From assembly GCA_031264425.1 (NCBI GenBank), contig JAISDY010000144.1, positions 1-6,743 on the forward strand: a stretch of 6,743 nt of DNA, given 5' to 3'. Numbering within the stretch: the first letter of the stretch is position 1; each line of letters starts with the position of its first letter. This document shows positions 1 to 5,669 of the stretch, one piece after another. The notes under the pieces were generated by a model, which was not told the origin of the DNA, searched no databases, and saw only the letters and a program-made list of their open reading frames with translations. The DNA comes from Endomicrobium sp. GTDB lineage: Bacteria > Elusimicrobiota > Endomicrobiia > Endomicrobiales > Endomicrobiaceae. The translations under genes and the position numbers were made by a program.

Positions 1-59
1 AAACAGCATCGGCAATTAATGATTTGACTACCACAACAGTAGTATTAATTAATATGCTA

Positions 60-367
60 ACAAGCACGACATCGGCGGGATTTACAGTGTTAAGTACAGG
101 ATTAAGTGATTTAACAACAGCAGCCGGGTTTACAAGATTAAATGGAAAGTTTGATACGTTGACAAGTACGACACAAGCAGGGTTTGCAGTACTGACGGCA
201 ACAACGCAAGCAGGTTTTGATATATTGACCTCAACGACACAAGCCGGATTTGTAAATTAAATACACATTTTGATTATTTGATAAGAAGTACAGCCGGATT
301 TGCAACTGTAAGCTCAGGATTAAATAATTTAAGCACAGCAACAATAGCCGGTTATAATAATATATTG
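60..367 (+). repeat. Array of degenerate 33-bp and 21-bp coding repeats (11- and 7-residue units)
   Basis: Translated units in order are TSTTSAGFTVL (60-92), STGLSDL (93-113), TTAAGFTRL (114-140), NGKFDTL (141-161), TSTTQAGFAVL (162-194), TATTQAGFDIL (195-227), TSTTQAGFV-KL (228-259, with the frameshift inside), NTHFDYL (260-280), IRSTAGFATV (281-310), SSGLNNL (311-331) and STATIAGYNNIL (332-367). The 11-residue consensus is T-S-T-T-Q-A-G-F-x-x-L, interleaved with 7-residue S/N-x-x-F/L-x-x-L units. Mixed 11- and 7-residue periodicity is typical of parallel coiled-coil stalks, but that reading is inference. The units differ at many third positions, so this is an old coding repeat and not a recent DNA tandem duplication. 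Confidence 0.75.
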
Positions 368-769
368 GGAAGTACAAAGGTCCATGCGTTTTTGGGATTT
401 AACAAAGCCGAAATCAAAACCGAAGAAGATAAAGGTATATTGAGTATTACATACTTATATGATAAAGTGGCAGAGGAAATTGATGCCACTAGGATACAAT
501 CTTTAGGACATGATGACTACTTTGAGATTGTTGTCAACAACATGCTAGTTTTAGACATTTCTTGGCGTGCTGATAACAGGAGAGTTGCTCGTGTTTGGCA
601 TATGGATATTGGCACTATGAATAATGAGATAGAAAATTTTTACCCAAAGCTAACATATCTTGTTGGCGGAGAGACAGTAGCTAAGGATGCAAAATTATCA
701 GAGATAGAACCTAAGTATATGATTGACGAAATGCTAGCTGTCAATAAAGGAGTTTTCAAGGCTGATTGT

Positions 770-900
770 CCGCCAGAAGTAGAGTACGGCGGAAGCGATT
801 CAAAGTTATCGGCTCTTTCTCCGTCTTGTGCAAACGCCCAACTCTTACACCGGCGTTGGCGAAGGGGATTGCCTCTGGCATAGTAACTCTTAGCGATTTT
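770..900. mobile_element. MITE-like palindromic insertion inside the disrupted gene
   Basis: A GC-rich block (about 55% by eye) sits in a much more AT-rich gene and breaks its frame. Two boundary solutions are visible. In solution A the insert is 801-891 (91 bp) with the direct repeat AGCGATT at 794-800 and 892-898; its ends are imperfect inverted repeats (AAAGTTA on the left, TAACTCT on the right). In solution B the insert is 770-900 (131 bp) with the direct repeat GATTGT at 764-769 and 901-906. Both solutions remove a length of 3n+2 and put the flanking coding sequence back in one frame. Inside are two hairpins with equal 13-nt loops: TCCGCC/GGCGGA (769-793) and AACGCC/GGCGTT (833-857). There is no transposase, so movement would need help in trans. 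The minus strand is open through the block, so that strand could be read through in frame. The family is not identified. Confidence 0.6.
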
Positions 901-1240
901 GATTGTAATAATGCAGAGCATATGGATGGAGTTAGAGTTTTTGTTCCTGCAATCAAAAAGGGTGAGGTTACAACAGAACAGTTTAAGATGCAGTTAAAAA
1001 GAAATGATGCGGTCCTTAGAGGAGTTATTAAAACTTTTGAGAGAGGACAACAAATTGATCCAAACTTTGGGCGTTATTCGCTACTAAAAGCAGAACCAGA
1101 AGCCTCTGGTGATGTTAATTTCTTTGACACAGATCCATCATTGCCATTCTTGAAACGTATGCAGCTCTTGTTTAAGTTCTTAAAACGTTCTATAGTAACT
1201 TGGTCTATTGATACTGAGACTCCGATTGAGCTGTAAGAGA

Positions 1241-1280
1241 AGGAAGCCTATTGTATGTTTAACGCAGTATAGGCTTTTCT
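1241..1280 (+). terminator. Rho-independent terminator after the disrupted gene
   Basis: The perfect 8-bp stem AAGCCTAT (1244-1251) / ATAGGCTT (1269-1276) has a 17-nt loop and runs directly into TTTTCT. G-U pairs could lengthen the base of the stem. It begins about 7 nt after the TAA at 1234-1236, so it fits as the original terminator of that gene and supports 1236 as the true 3' end. Confidence 0.75.
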
Positions 1281-1376
1281 ATTCTTCACTGTACGATAAA
1301 GCTGTCTTTCAAGTTAAAGTACATTATGAGGTTCCACTAGGTCTATAGAATTGATTGCTCGCTATGTAAAAAATAA

Positions 1377-1802
1377 TTAAAGAGAAAGACGCAAAATAGG
1401 ATATGGAAGATTGAAAGAATCAAATTCGTCTCTTTTTACAATCTTAAAACCAAAATTTTTATAAAAACTAAAAGCTTTTTGATTTTGTTCGTTTACCGAG
1501 ACCTTTTTTAGATTTAAATCTCCGATTGCATAAACTATAAGATTTTTACCTATTTCTTTGCCAAAATATTCCGGGTCAACGAAAAGAGATTCTATTTCAT
1601 TTTCAGAAACTCCCATAAAGCCAAGAAGTTTGCCGTCTTTTTTTATTCCAAAGACCTTCATATTTGGCAAAATTCTGTAAAGCGTACTTTTTATTAGCTC
1701 ATAATCTTTTGCTTGTATAAAGAAATGCGTCGCTTTAACAGACTTTTCCCATACAATCATTACATCTTTATAATCAGCTTTGCCCAACAATTCTATTTTC
1801 AT
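1377..1802 (-). CDS. GNAT-family N-acetyltransferase, YjaB-like
   Basis: This 141-residue protein matches the E. coli YjaB type of GNAT acetyltransferase along its length. Recognisable parts are VWEKSVKATHFFI (residues 17-29, like YjaB IWCRSVDATHDFL), the beta-4 strand ESLFVDPEY (71-79), the acetyl-CoA loop FGKEIGK (80-86), SVNEQNQKAFSFYKNFGF (102-119) and the C-terminal PYPILRL. The family transfers an acetyl group from acetyl-CoA to an amine; the YjaB substrate is not established. In the acetyl-CoA loop, the RGCGVG-like sequence of YjaB is replaced by FGKEIG, so the arginine and one glycine are missing and cofactor binding may be altered. The ATG at 1800-1802 is preceded by AAAGGAATTGAA, a good ribosome-binding site. 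The gene is monocistronic and divergent from cls. It is cytoplasmic, with no signal peptide. Confidence 0.88.
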   Translation of the reverse strand: MKIELLGKADYKDVMIVWEKSVKATHFFIQAKDYELIKSTLYRILPNMKVFGIKKDGKLLGFMGVSENEIESLFVDPEYFGKEIGKNLIVYAIGDLNLKKVSVNEQNQKAFSFYKNFGFKIVKRDEFDSFNLPYPILRLSL

Positions 1803-1825
1803 TTCAATTCCTTTAACTCTTTTTC

Positions 1826-1854
1826 TTGATAAAACAAATTAACTATGCTAGCAT
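1826..1854 (+). promoter_or_regulatory. Candidate sigma-70 promoter for cls
   Basis: TTGATA (1826-1831, 5/6 to the -35 consensus) is followed after 17 bp by TAGCAT (1849-1854, 4/6 to the -10 consensus). Initiation would fall near 1861, leaving a leader of about 50 nt before the cls ATG. The -10 box forms half of a perfect palindrome, ATGCTAGCAT (1845-1854). Evidence is by motif only; in AT-rich DNA such matches are common. Confidence 0.3.
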
Positions 1855-1867
1855 TCTTGCGTGGGAA

Positions 1868-1901
1868 AATTTAAAACCGTTCCGTCGGAAACAATTTAAA
1901 A
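1868..1901. promoter_or_regulatory. Possible operator: palindrome TTCCGTCGGAA flanked by direct repeats
   Basis: The 11-bp palindrome TTCCG-T-CGGAA (1880-1890) is unusually GC-rich for this intergenic region. It lies between two exact copies of AATTTAAAA (1868-1876 and 1893-1901) that start 25 bp apart. It sits in the predicted cls leader and in the upstream region of the divergent acetyltransferase gene, so a regulator bound here could affect either. No binding protein is suggested by the sequence. Confidence 0.25.
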
Positions 1902-1912
1902 TAGGATTCTAA

Positions 1913-3370
1913 ATGATTATAAAAATCTTTTCAAACTTTATCAATCATGATTTTCACACCGTAATAGTGGTCGGGATTTATATCGCATTAGCTCTTGGAA
2001 CAAGCGCGCACATACTACTGCACAAAAATGACGTTAGAAGCGCAATAGGTTGGATAGCATTGGTTTTTTTATCACCGTTTATCGGAACCATTCTTTATAT
2101 TTTTCTTGGAATCAACAGAGTAAAAAGAAAAGGCAGCCGCTTAAGAAAAAAGATAAACTTGTCGGAAAAATATTCCTATGAGATAATAAATAATATTTTT
2201 GAAAACCTACCTATAAACTATAAACAATTCATAATATTTGGACATAATATATACCCTCAAGCTTTTGCTTTTAGAAATTCTATTGAACCTTTGCAAAATG
2301 GCGTTGAGGCTTATCCTAAAATGTTAAAAGCCATAAAAAGCGCAAAGAAAGAGGTTTTAATTTCAAGCTATATATTTGATTACGATAGTGAAACGGTTAA
2401 ATTTATTGACGCTTTTAAAACCGCCGTTAAAAATGGAGCCTCTGTAAAAGTTTTAGTAGATGGTATTGGAACTTTAAAATTTTTCCACCGTTCTATAGAG
2501 AAAAGATTATCAGAGATACATGGGGTTGAATGCGGAGTATTCTTGCCGCCACATATTCCCATATCTATGCCTTTTGTAAACCTAAGAAACCATAGAAAAA
2601 TGATGATAATTGACGGAACGACCGCATTTTTTGGAGGTATGAACCTTTCAAAAAAAAATATTCTTACGCATAACTTAAAAGACGGAATATTAGACATAAC
2701 ATTTGAAGTTAAAGGCTCAGTTATAGATCAAATGGTGGAAATTTTTGAGGACGATTGGGAGTTTGCCGTAGGCGCAAAATTTCAATCTTTTGCAAGGACT
2801 GTCACTCATACTGAAGAGGGGACGACTCCAGTAAGAATTATTCCTGACGGTCCTGACAATAAGCATGGAATAATAGAACTTATAATTACGGGAGCGATAA
2901 ATGCCGCTGTAAAAAAAATTCTTATAGTAACCCCTTATTTCCTTCCAGAAAATAATATTTTAACTGCGATTGAAATGGCGGCAATGAAAGATATTGACGT
3001 GGAAATAATAATACCGGAAAAGAGCGACCATAAAATTTTAAATTATGCGGTTGAGTCAAATTTTTTGCGATTGATAGAAAGCGGAGTAAAAATATACCGC
3101 ACGCCCTGCCCTTTTGATCACAGTAAGATTTTTATAGTTGACAACGAGTGGGTATTTGTCGGTTCATCAAATTGGGACGAGAGAAGTTTTAAGCTTAACT
3201 TTGAATCCAACATGGAAATATTCAGTAAGAACTTGGCAAAAAAACTTACCGAGATTGCGGAAGAAAAAAAGAAAAACGCTAAACTTACGACCGCTTACGA
3301 ATGTAAGCAGTTGCCATTTTTAAAACGCATTAGAAATAACGCTTACAGACTGTTGACGCCTTACAGCTAA
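1913..3370 (+). CDS. cls: Cardiolipin synthase (phospholipase D superfamily, ClsA type)
   Basis: This 485-residue membrane enzyme joins two phosphatidylglycerol molecules to give cardiolipin and glycerol. The length is normal for bacterial ClsA-type enzymes. Two N-terminal membrane segments (about residues 16-36 and 43-66, including the family-typical WIALVFLSPFIGTILYIFLG) are followed by a basic stretch (KRKGSRLRKK, 71-80). Two phospholipase D domains carry intact catalytic motifs: H227-x-K229-x4-D234 with GGMN (241-244), and H403-x-K405-x4-D410 with GSSNWDERS (418-426). AGGA-type spacing is provided by AGGATTCTAA before the ATG at 1913. The gene is transcribed alone, divergent from the GNAT gene and convergent with the ACT-domain gene, whose last bases it overlaps. 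Other phospholipase D transferases are possible in principle, but the N-terminal double membrane anchor favours cardiolipin synthase. Confidence 0.95.
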   Translation: MIIKIFSNFINHDFHTVIVVGIYIALALGTSAHILLHKNDVRSAIGWIALVFLSPFIGTILYIFLGINRVKRKGSRLRKKINLSEKYSYEIINNIFENLPINYKQFIIFGHNIYPQAFAFRNSIEPLQNGVEAYPKMLKAIKSAKKEVLISSYIFDYDSETVKFIDAFKTAVKNGASVKVLVDGIGTLKFFHRSIEKRLSEIHGVECGVFLPPHIPISMPFVNLRNHRKMMIIDGTTAFFGGMNLSKKNILTHNLKDGILDITFEVKGSVIDQMVEIFEDDWEFAVGAKFQSFARTVTHTEEGTTPVRIIPDGPDNKHGIIELIITGAINAAVKKILIVTPYFLPENNILTAIEMAAMKDIDVEIIIPEKSDHKILNYAVESNFLRLIESGVKIYRTPCPFDHSKIFIVDNEWVFVGSSNWDERSFKLNFESNMEIFSKNLAKKLTEIAEEKKKNAKLTTAYECKQLPFLKRIRNNAYRLLTPYS

Positions 3371-3391
3371 ACTGTTACAAATTTAGCTTTT
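3365..3391 (+). terminator. Weak intrinsic terminator for cls, overlapping both stop codons
   Basis: The perfect 7-bp stem AGCTAAA (3365-3371) / TTTAGCT (3382-3388) has a 10-nt loop and is followed by TTT on the plus strand (T-run 3388-3391). It lies across the cls stop codon and inside the 3' end of the oppositely oriented ACT gene. On the minus strand there is no T-run after the stem, so it would act mainly for cls. The stem is AT-rich and therefore weak. Confidence 0.4.
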
Positions 3392-3612
3392 ACGCCGTCT
3401 AGGGCTTCAAATTTTGCAAGCAGCGGTTTTATTAATTTTTCTTCGGAGACTATCTCTAAGATTATAAGTCCCTTATCAAAGCAAGAATCTGAAGAGCTAT
3501 CATGAATGCCAAGCCTTGCTCTTATTTGGCAACCAGAACTTGTTAGAGCTTCTTGAATTTTTACGGCGCAAGAGTTTCTTTTTTCTACAGACAAAATTAA
3601 GATATTTGCCAC
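3367..3612 (-). CDS. Small ACT-domain protein, TM1266 / iron-only hydrogenase system regulator-like
   Basis: This 81-residue single-domain protein has a beta-alpha-beta-beta-alpha-beta pattern. Strand ANILILSVE (2-10) leads into helix SCAVKIQEALTSSG, strand IRARLGIHD (30-38), strand GLIILEIV (48-55), helix EKLIKPLLAKFEAL and a final LDGVKAKFV. The I-R-x-R-L-G-I and GV-x-x-K signatures resemble the small ACT-like family typified by TM1266, often annotated as an iron-only hydrogenase system regulator. His37 and Cys44 in the central loop could bind a ligand, which is inference. The start is GTG at 3610-3612, supported by a strong GGGAGG site 5 nt upstream. It is the last gene of a four-gene minus-strand set, 33 nt after the deacetylase. 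No hydrogenase genes are visible in the window, so the family name should not be read as a demonstrated role. Confidence 0.7.
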   Translation of the reverse strand: MANILILSVEKRNSCAVKIQEALTSSGCQIRARLGIHDSSSDSCFDKGLIILEIVSEEKLIKPLLAKFEALDGVKAKFVTV

Positions 3613-3645
3613 AGAAACCTCCCGAGATTCAAACTTAAACGTCTA

Positions 3646-4332
3646 TTAAATTTTTTGTTTTAGATTTAAAAGTTCGCTTACAGTAACAATCTCGTATCCT
3701 TCCGCTCTAATCTCATCTATAAAATCTCTAAGAAATGATAAAATTTTATCATTTTTAGACAAGTCGTGCATCAAAAAAATCGCCCCGTTCTTGATAGCTT
3801 GTTTATATTTTATATGCATTTCTTGAGCCGATACGTCTTCCCAATCCATGCCGAAGCTCCAATTTATCACGTAATATCCTTGCTTTTGCGCAGCTTCCAG
3901 TCCGTCAGGTTTTGAATATCCGTATGGAAACCTCATCAAATATGTGTCAACGCCTACCATGTCTTTTATTATCTTTTTAGCTTGGGAAATTTCTCTTTCC
4001 ATAATGCTCATCTTATCGGCGGCATTGTAAGAGTAAAAATTGACATGTTCATATGTGTGGTTGGCTATTTCATGACCGGCTGCGGCAACTTCTTTTGCCG
4101 TTTCTGTATCATTTTCCACCCTAACGCCAAGCATAAAAAATGTGGCTTTGACATTCTTTTCTTCAAGAATTTCTAAAACTCTCTTTGTGGCTTTTCCCGG
4201 ACCATCGTCAAAAGTCAACGCTACCTGCTTTACTTCGGGATGCCCGTTTGCATAAAAAGTCTTTGCGTTAGACAAACATGCAAACAAACAAATTACAACG
4301 AAAAATAATATTGATTTTTTTATTTTGTCCAT
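3646..4332 (-). CDS. Exported polysaccharide deacetylase (NodB/CE4 family)
   Basis: This 228-residue CE4 esterase removes N-acetyl groups from an extracytoplasmic polysaccharide, most likely peptidoglycan or another GlcNAc polymer. All five CE4 motifs are present: TFDDGP (40-45, catalytic base and metal Asp), HTYEH (92-96, metal histidines), RFPYG (134-138), DW (163-164) and LMH (187-189). An N-terminal signal peptide (KIKK, then ILFFVVICLFACLSNA, with probable cleavage after Ala23) sends it out of the cytoplasm. The ATG at 4330-4332 overlaps the end of the kinase gene by 13 bp. No clear Shine-Dalgarno site precedes it (AACGTAATAAT), so translation is probably coupled to the upstream gene. 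The natural target cannot be told from the sequence. Confidence 0.92.
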   Translation of the reverse strand: MDKIKKSILFFVVICLFACLSNAKTFYANGHPEVKQVALTFDDGPGKATKRVLEILEEKNVKATFFMLGVRVENDTETAKEVAAAGHEIANHTYEHVNFYSYNAADKMSIMEREISQAKKIIKDMVGVDTYLMRFPYGYSKPDGLEAAQKQGYYVINWSFGMDWEDVSAQEMHIKYKQAIKNGAIFLMHDLSKNDKILSFLRDFIDEIRAEGYEIVTVSELLNLKQKI

Positions 4333-4913
4333 ATTATTACGTTTGAAATTGTCGTTAAAACTCCAGCGTTAATTATCTGCATCCAAAAATTATCGTTCAA
4401 TTTCCAAGGAATTGCTTCAATTAAAGTAGCGACAACAGCGCCTATTAAGGCAAACTGTATATTGAAAAGAAACAAACCAATTATAAAACACACAGTAAAA
4501 CAAGCAAAACTTCCCTCTAGGCTTTTGCCAGTAAAAATTTTATGCCTGCCTATCGTTCTGCCGACTAAAGACGCCGCCGCGTCTCCGAATGCAAGATATA
4601 AAAGACTTGCAAATACCATACTCTTATTGAGAAATAACACTATTGCTATAAATGCGCCTGATAAAGTCCAAATTAAACCGCTTATTTTGCCGACTTCCTC
4701 AGATCTGTAAAACCCTTTAAAATTGTTCTTAAAAAAATCGTTCACCTTAGGAATCTTAAATCTTATATATTCCATTAAAATAACAATAGTCATCGCCACC
4801 GCAAGACCCAAGACAACAATATTCTTAGGCAAATACCAATACCCAAACACATAAAGTAGCGATAATAAATGGACAGATTTTCTTTTTATTTCGTCTTTTG
4901 GAATGCCAGCCAT
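4320..4913 (-). CDS. SEC59/DGK1/VTE5-family membrane kinase (polyprenol, dolichol or diacylglycerol kinase-like)
   Basis: This 197-residue protein is very hydrophobic, with about six membrane segments. Family signatures are KRKSVHLLSL near the N-terminus (10-19), the GDAAASLVGRTIGRHK block (110-125), the GKSLEGS loop (129-135) and IEAIPWKLNDNF (165-176) with the conserved acidic and Asn residues. The family (COG0170) includes CTP-dependent dolichol kinase, yeast diacylglycerol kinase Dgk1 and plant phytol kinase. Bacterial members are often annotated as phosphatidate cytidylyltransferases, although the kinase assignment fits the motifs better. In bacteria a role in phosphorylating polyprenol or diacylglycerol for envelope lipid recycling is plausible but inferred. 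The ATG at 4911-4913 lies 28 bp inside the preceding M50B gene, with GGAG 11 nt upstream. The gene overlaps the deacetylase by 13 bp, so the three genes look coupled. Confidence 0.8.
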   Translation of the reverse strand: MAGIPKDEIKRKSVHLLSLLYVFGYWYLPKNIVVLGLAVAMTIVILMEYIRFKIPKVNDFFKNNFKGFYRSEEVGKISGLIWTLSGAFIAIVLFLNKSMVFASLLYLAFGDAAASLVGRTIGRHKIFTGKSLEGSFACFTVCFIIGLFLFNIQFALIGAVVATLIEAIPWKLNDNFWMQIINAGVLTTISNVIIWTK

Positions 4914-5575
4914 ATTTCTTTTACTCCATTGTATATAAATTTATAGGTATTAATTATATTATGGTACGACTGAAAAAAAACATTTTTGACGCTTATCGCA
5001 TCTTCAAAAGCAAGAGCTGCAAGCAATGTAAACATCACGATATTAACGGCTAGAATTATAACATAAGAAAAAAATGTTCCGTAAACCTTTAAATCAGGTT
5101 GCTCTATAGAAAGGATATAAACTGTCAAAGCAATATGGAAAGATATGGAAAAGCCTATTAGAAAAAGATAATAACCGTATAATTGCTTTATATCCATAAA
5201 CCAACCTAAACAAACATAAACTATTATAATAGCAATTGTATAAATAGGAAAAAAATACGGAGCAAGCGTTATCCAGATATTGTCTTTTGTCAGAATAACG
5301 CTTCCCGAATTTTCGCCGACGTTGAATTTTTTTATCTTTGCCCCGCTTAGAATACCGGCTATTGCATGGGAAATCTCGTGACCAAATATATAAGTTTTCA
5401 TAGGCTTATAAAGAACTATTTGAAAAGTTATATAACTAAGAACTCCTATCCAAAAAGGAATGTATCTGCCGCCAGATGATATGGAAAAAACCAAGAAATT
5501 TTTAGCAAGAGCGTATCCCGCTGCAAAAACTGCAGGAACTGCGATAAAAGCGATGATATTTCTTACAAATCTCAT
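4886..5575 (-). CDS. M50B-like integral membrane metalloprotease
   Basis: This 229-residue protein has six or so hydrophobic segments and a zinc-binding HEISH motif (residues 66-70) within a membrane-associated stretch (YIFGHEISHAIAG). A later LAPYFFPIY segment (104-112) and Asp161 (EQPDLKVYG) are in the right place for the rest of an M50-type active site. This matches the short M50B-like family with no PDZ domain, unlike site-2 proteases of the RseP type. The substrate is unknown; regulated cleavage of a membrane protein is the family expectation, not something shown here. The ATG at 5573-5575 follows AAGGTATTCAACA, a weakly spaced ribosome-binding site. It is the first gene of the minus-strand set and starts 14 nt after the T-run of the terminator that follows the pyrophosphatase gene. 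Confidence 0.78.
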   Translation of the reverse strand: MRFVRNIIAFIAVPAVFAAGYALAKNFLVFSISSGGRYIPFWIGVLSYITFQIVLYKPMKTYIFGHEISHAIAGILSGAKIKKFNVGENSGSVILTKDNIWITLAPYFFPIYTIAIIIVYVCLGWFMDIKQLYGYYLFLIGFSISFHIALTVYILSIEQPDLKVYGTFFSYVIILAVNIVMFTLLAALAFEDAISVKNVFFQSYHNIINTYKFIYNGVKEIWLAFQKTK

Positions 5576-5588
5576 TGTTGAATACCTT

Positions 5589-5635
5589 AAAAAGCGTTCA
5601 GGACGATAAACTAAACCTAGCCATCATCCTGAACG
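5589..5635 (-). terminator. Rho-independent terminator after the pyrophosphatase gene (or leader attenuator of the M50B gene)
   Basis: Read on the minus strand, arms 5623-5635 and 5595-5607 form a 13-bp stem with one mismatch (outer nine pairs perfect, CGTTCAGGA/TCCTGAACG) and a 15-nt loop. The stem is followed by C and then TTTTT (5589-5593). It stands 80 nt past the pyrophosphatase stop codon and is the strongest hairpin in the window. Its T-run ends only about 14 nt before the M50B start codon. Confidence 0.8.
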
Positions 5636-5669
5636 AATTATTACTTTTACTTTGGCTTAATTTTTAAAC

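Larger units (their letters stand above)
1..1236 (+). pseudogene. Disrupted gene for a repeat-rich (fibre-like) protein, 3' part
   Basis: The reading frame is open at base 1 (T-A-S-A-I-N-D-L...), so the start lies outside the window. The first frame runs to a TAA at 258-260. The same repeat pattern then resumes one frame over (K-L-N-T-H-F-D-Y-L from 254), which points to one lost A in the short A-run at 254-256. That second frame runs to a TAG at 882-884. The tail resumes in the third frame from about 892 and ends at TAA 1234-1236. Excising 98 bp (or 137 bp) around 770-900 rejoins the last two frames, so the second break is an insertion. The N-terminal part is built of Thr/Ala/Gly/Phe/Leu repeats. 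The remaining roughly 250 residues are mixed soluble sequence that I do not recognise (features include GHDDYFEIVVNN, SWRADNRRVARVWHMD and FDTDPSLPFLKRM). A surface or fibre protein is a guess from the repeats only. The protein is unlikely to be made intact; the first frameshift alone could be a sequencing error. Confidence 0.7.

Noticed and set aside
250..262. Programmed ribosomal frameshift
   Set aside because: No canonical slippery heptamer or downstream pseudoknot is visible, and the second break in the same gene favours decay.
60..367. CRISPR array or DNA-level tandem repeat
   Set aside because: Units vary at codon third positions, keep a protein pattern and have no uniform spacers.
766..891. 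A separate plus-strand gene starting at 766 and ending at 1236
   Set aside because: Its first part is translated insert in the wrong frame. Only the part after about 892 resembles the host gene, so it is the tail of the disrupted gene.
640..956. Minus-strand open frames across the insertion (93 and 66 residues)
   Set aside because: They are antisense to the disrupted gene and arise because the insert lacks stops on that strand. There is no ribosome-binding site and no protein-like composition outside the insert.
1281..1376. Small gene or RNA between the terminator and the GNAT gene
   Set aside because: No credible start with ribosome-binding site, no cloverleaf and no stable hairpin was seen.
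2380..3323. Shadow frames within cls (2380-2697 minus, 3138-3323 plus)
   Set aside because: They overlap a complete, well-conserved cardiolipin synthase and show no independent features.
4274..4290. Lipoprotein signal in the deacetylase (LFAC)
   Set aside because: Phe before Ala is a poor lipobox. A standard signal peptide cut after SNA fits better, although lipidation cannot be excluded.
3982..4710. Plus-strand frames at 3982-4176 and 4462-4710
   Set aside because: They are antisense to the well-supported deacetylase and kinase genes.
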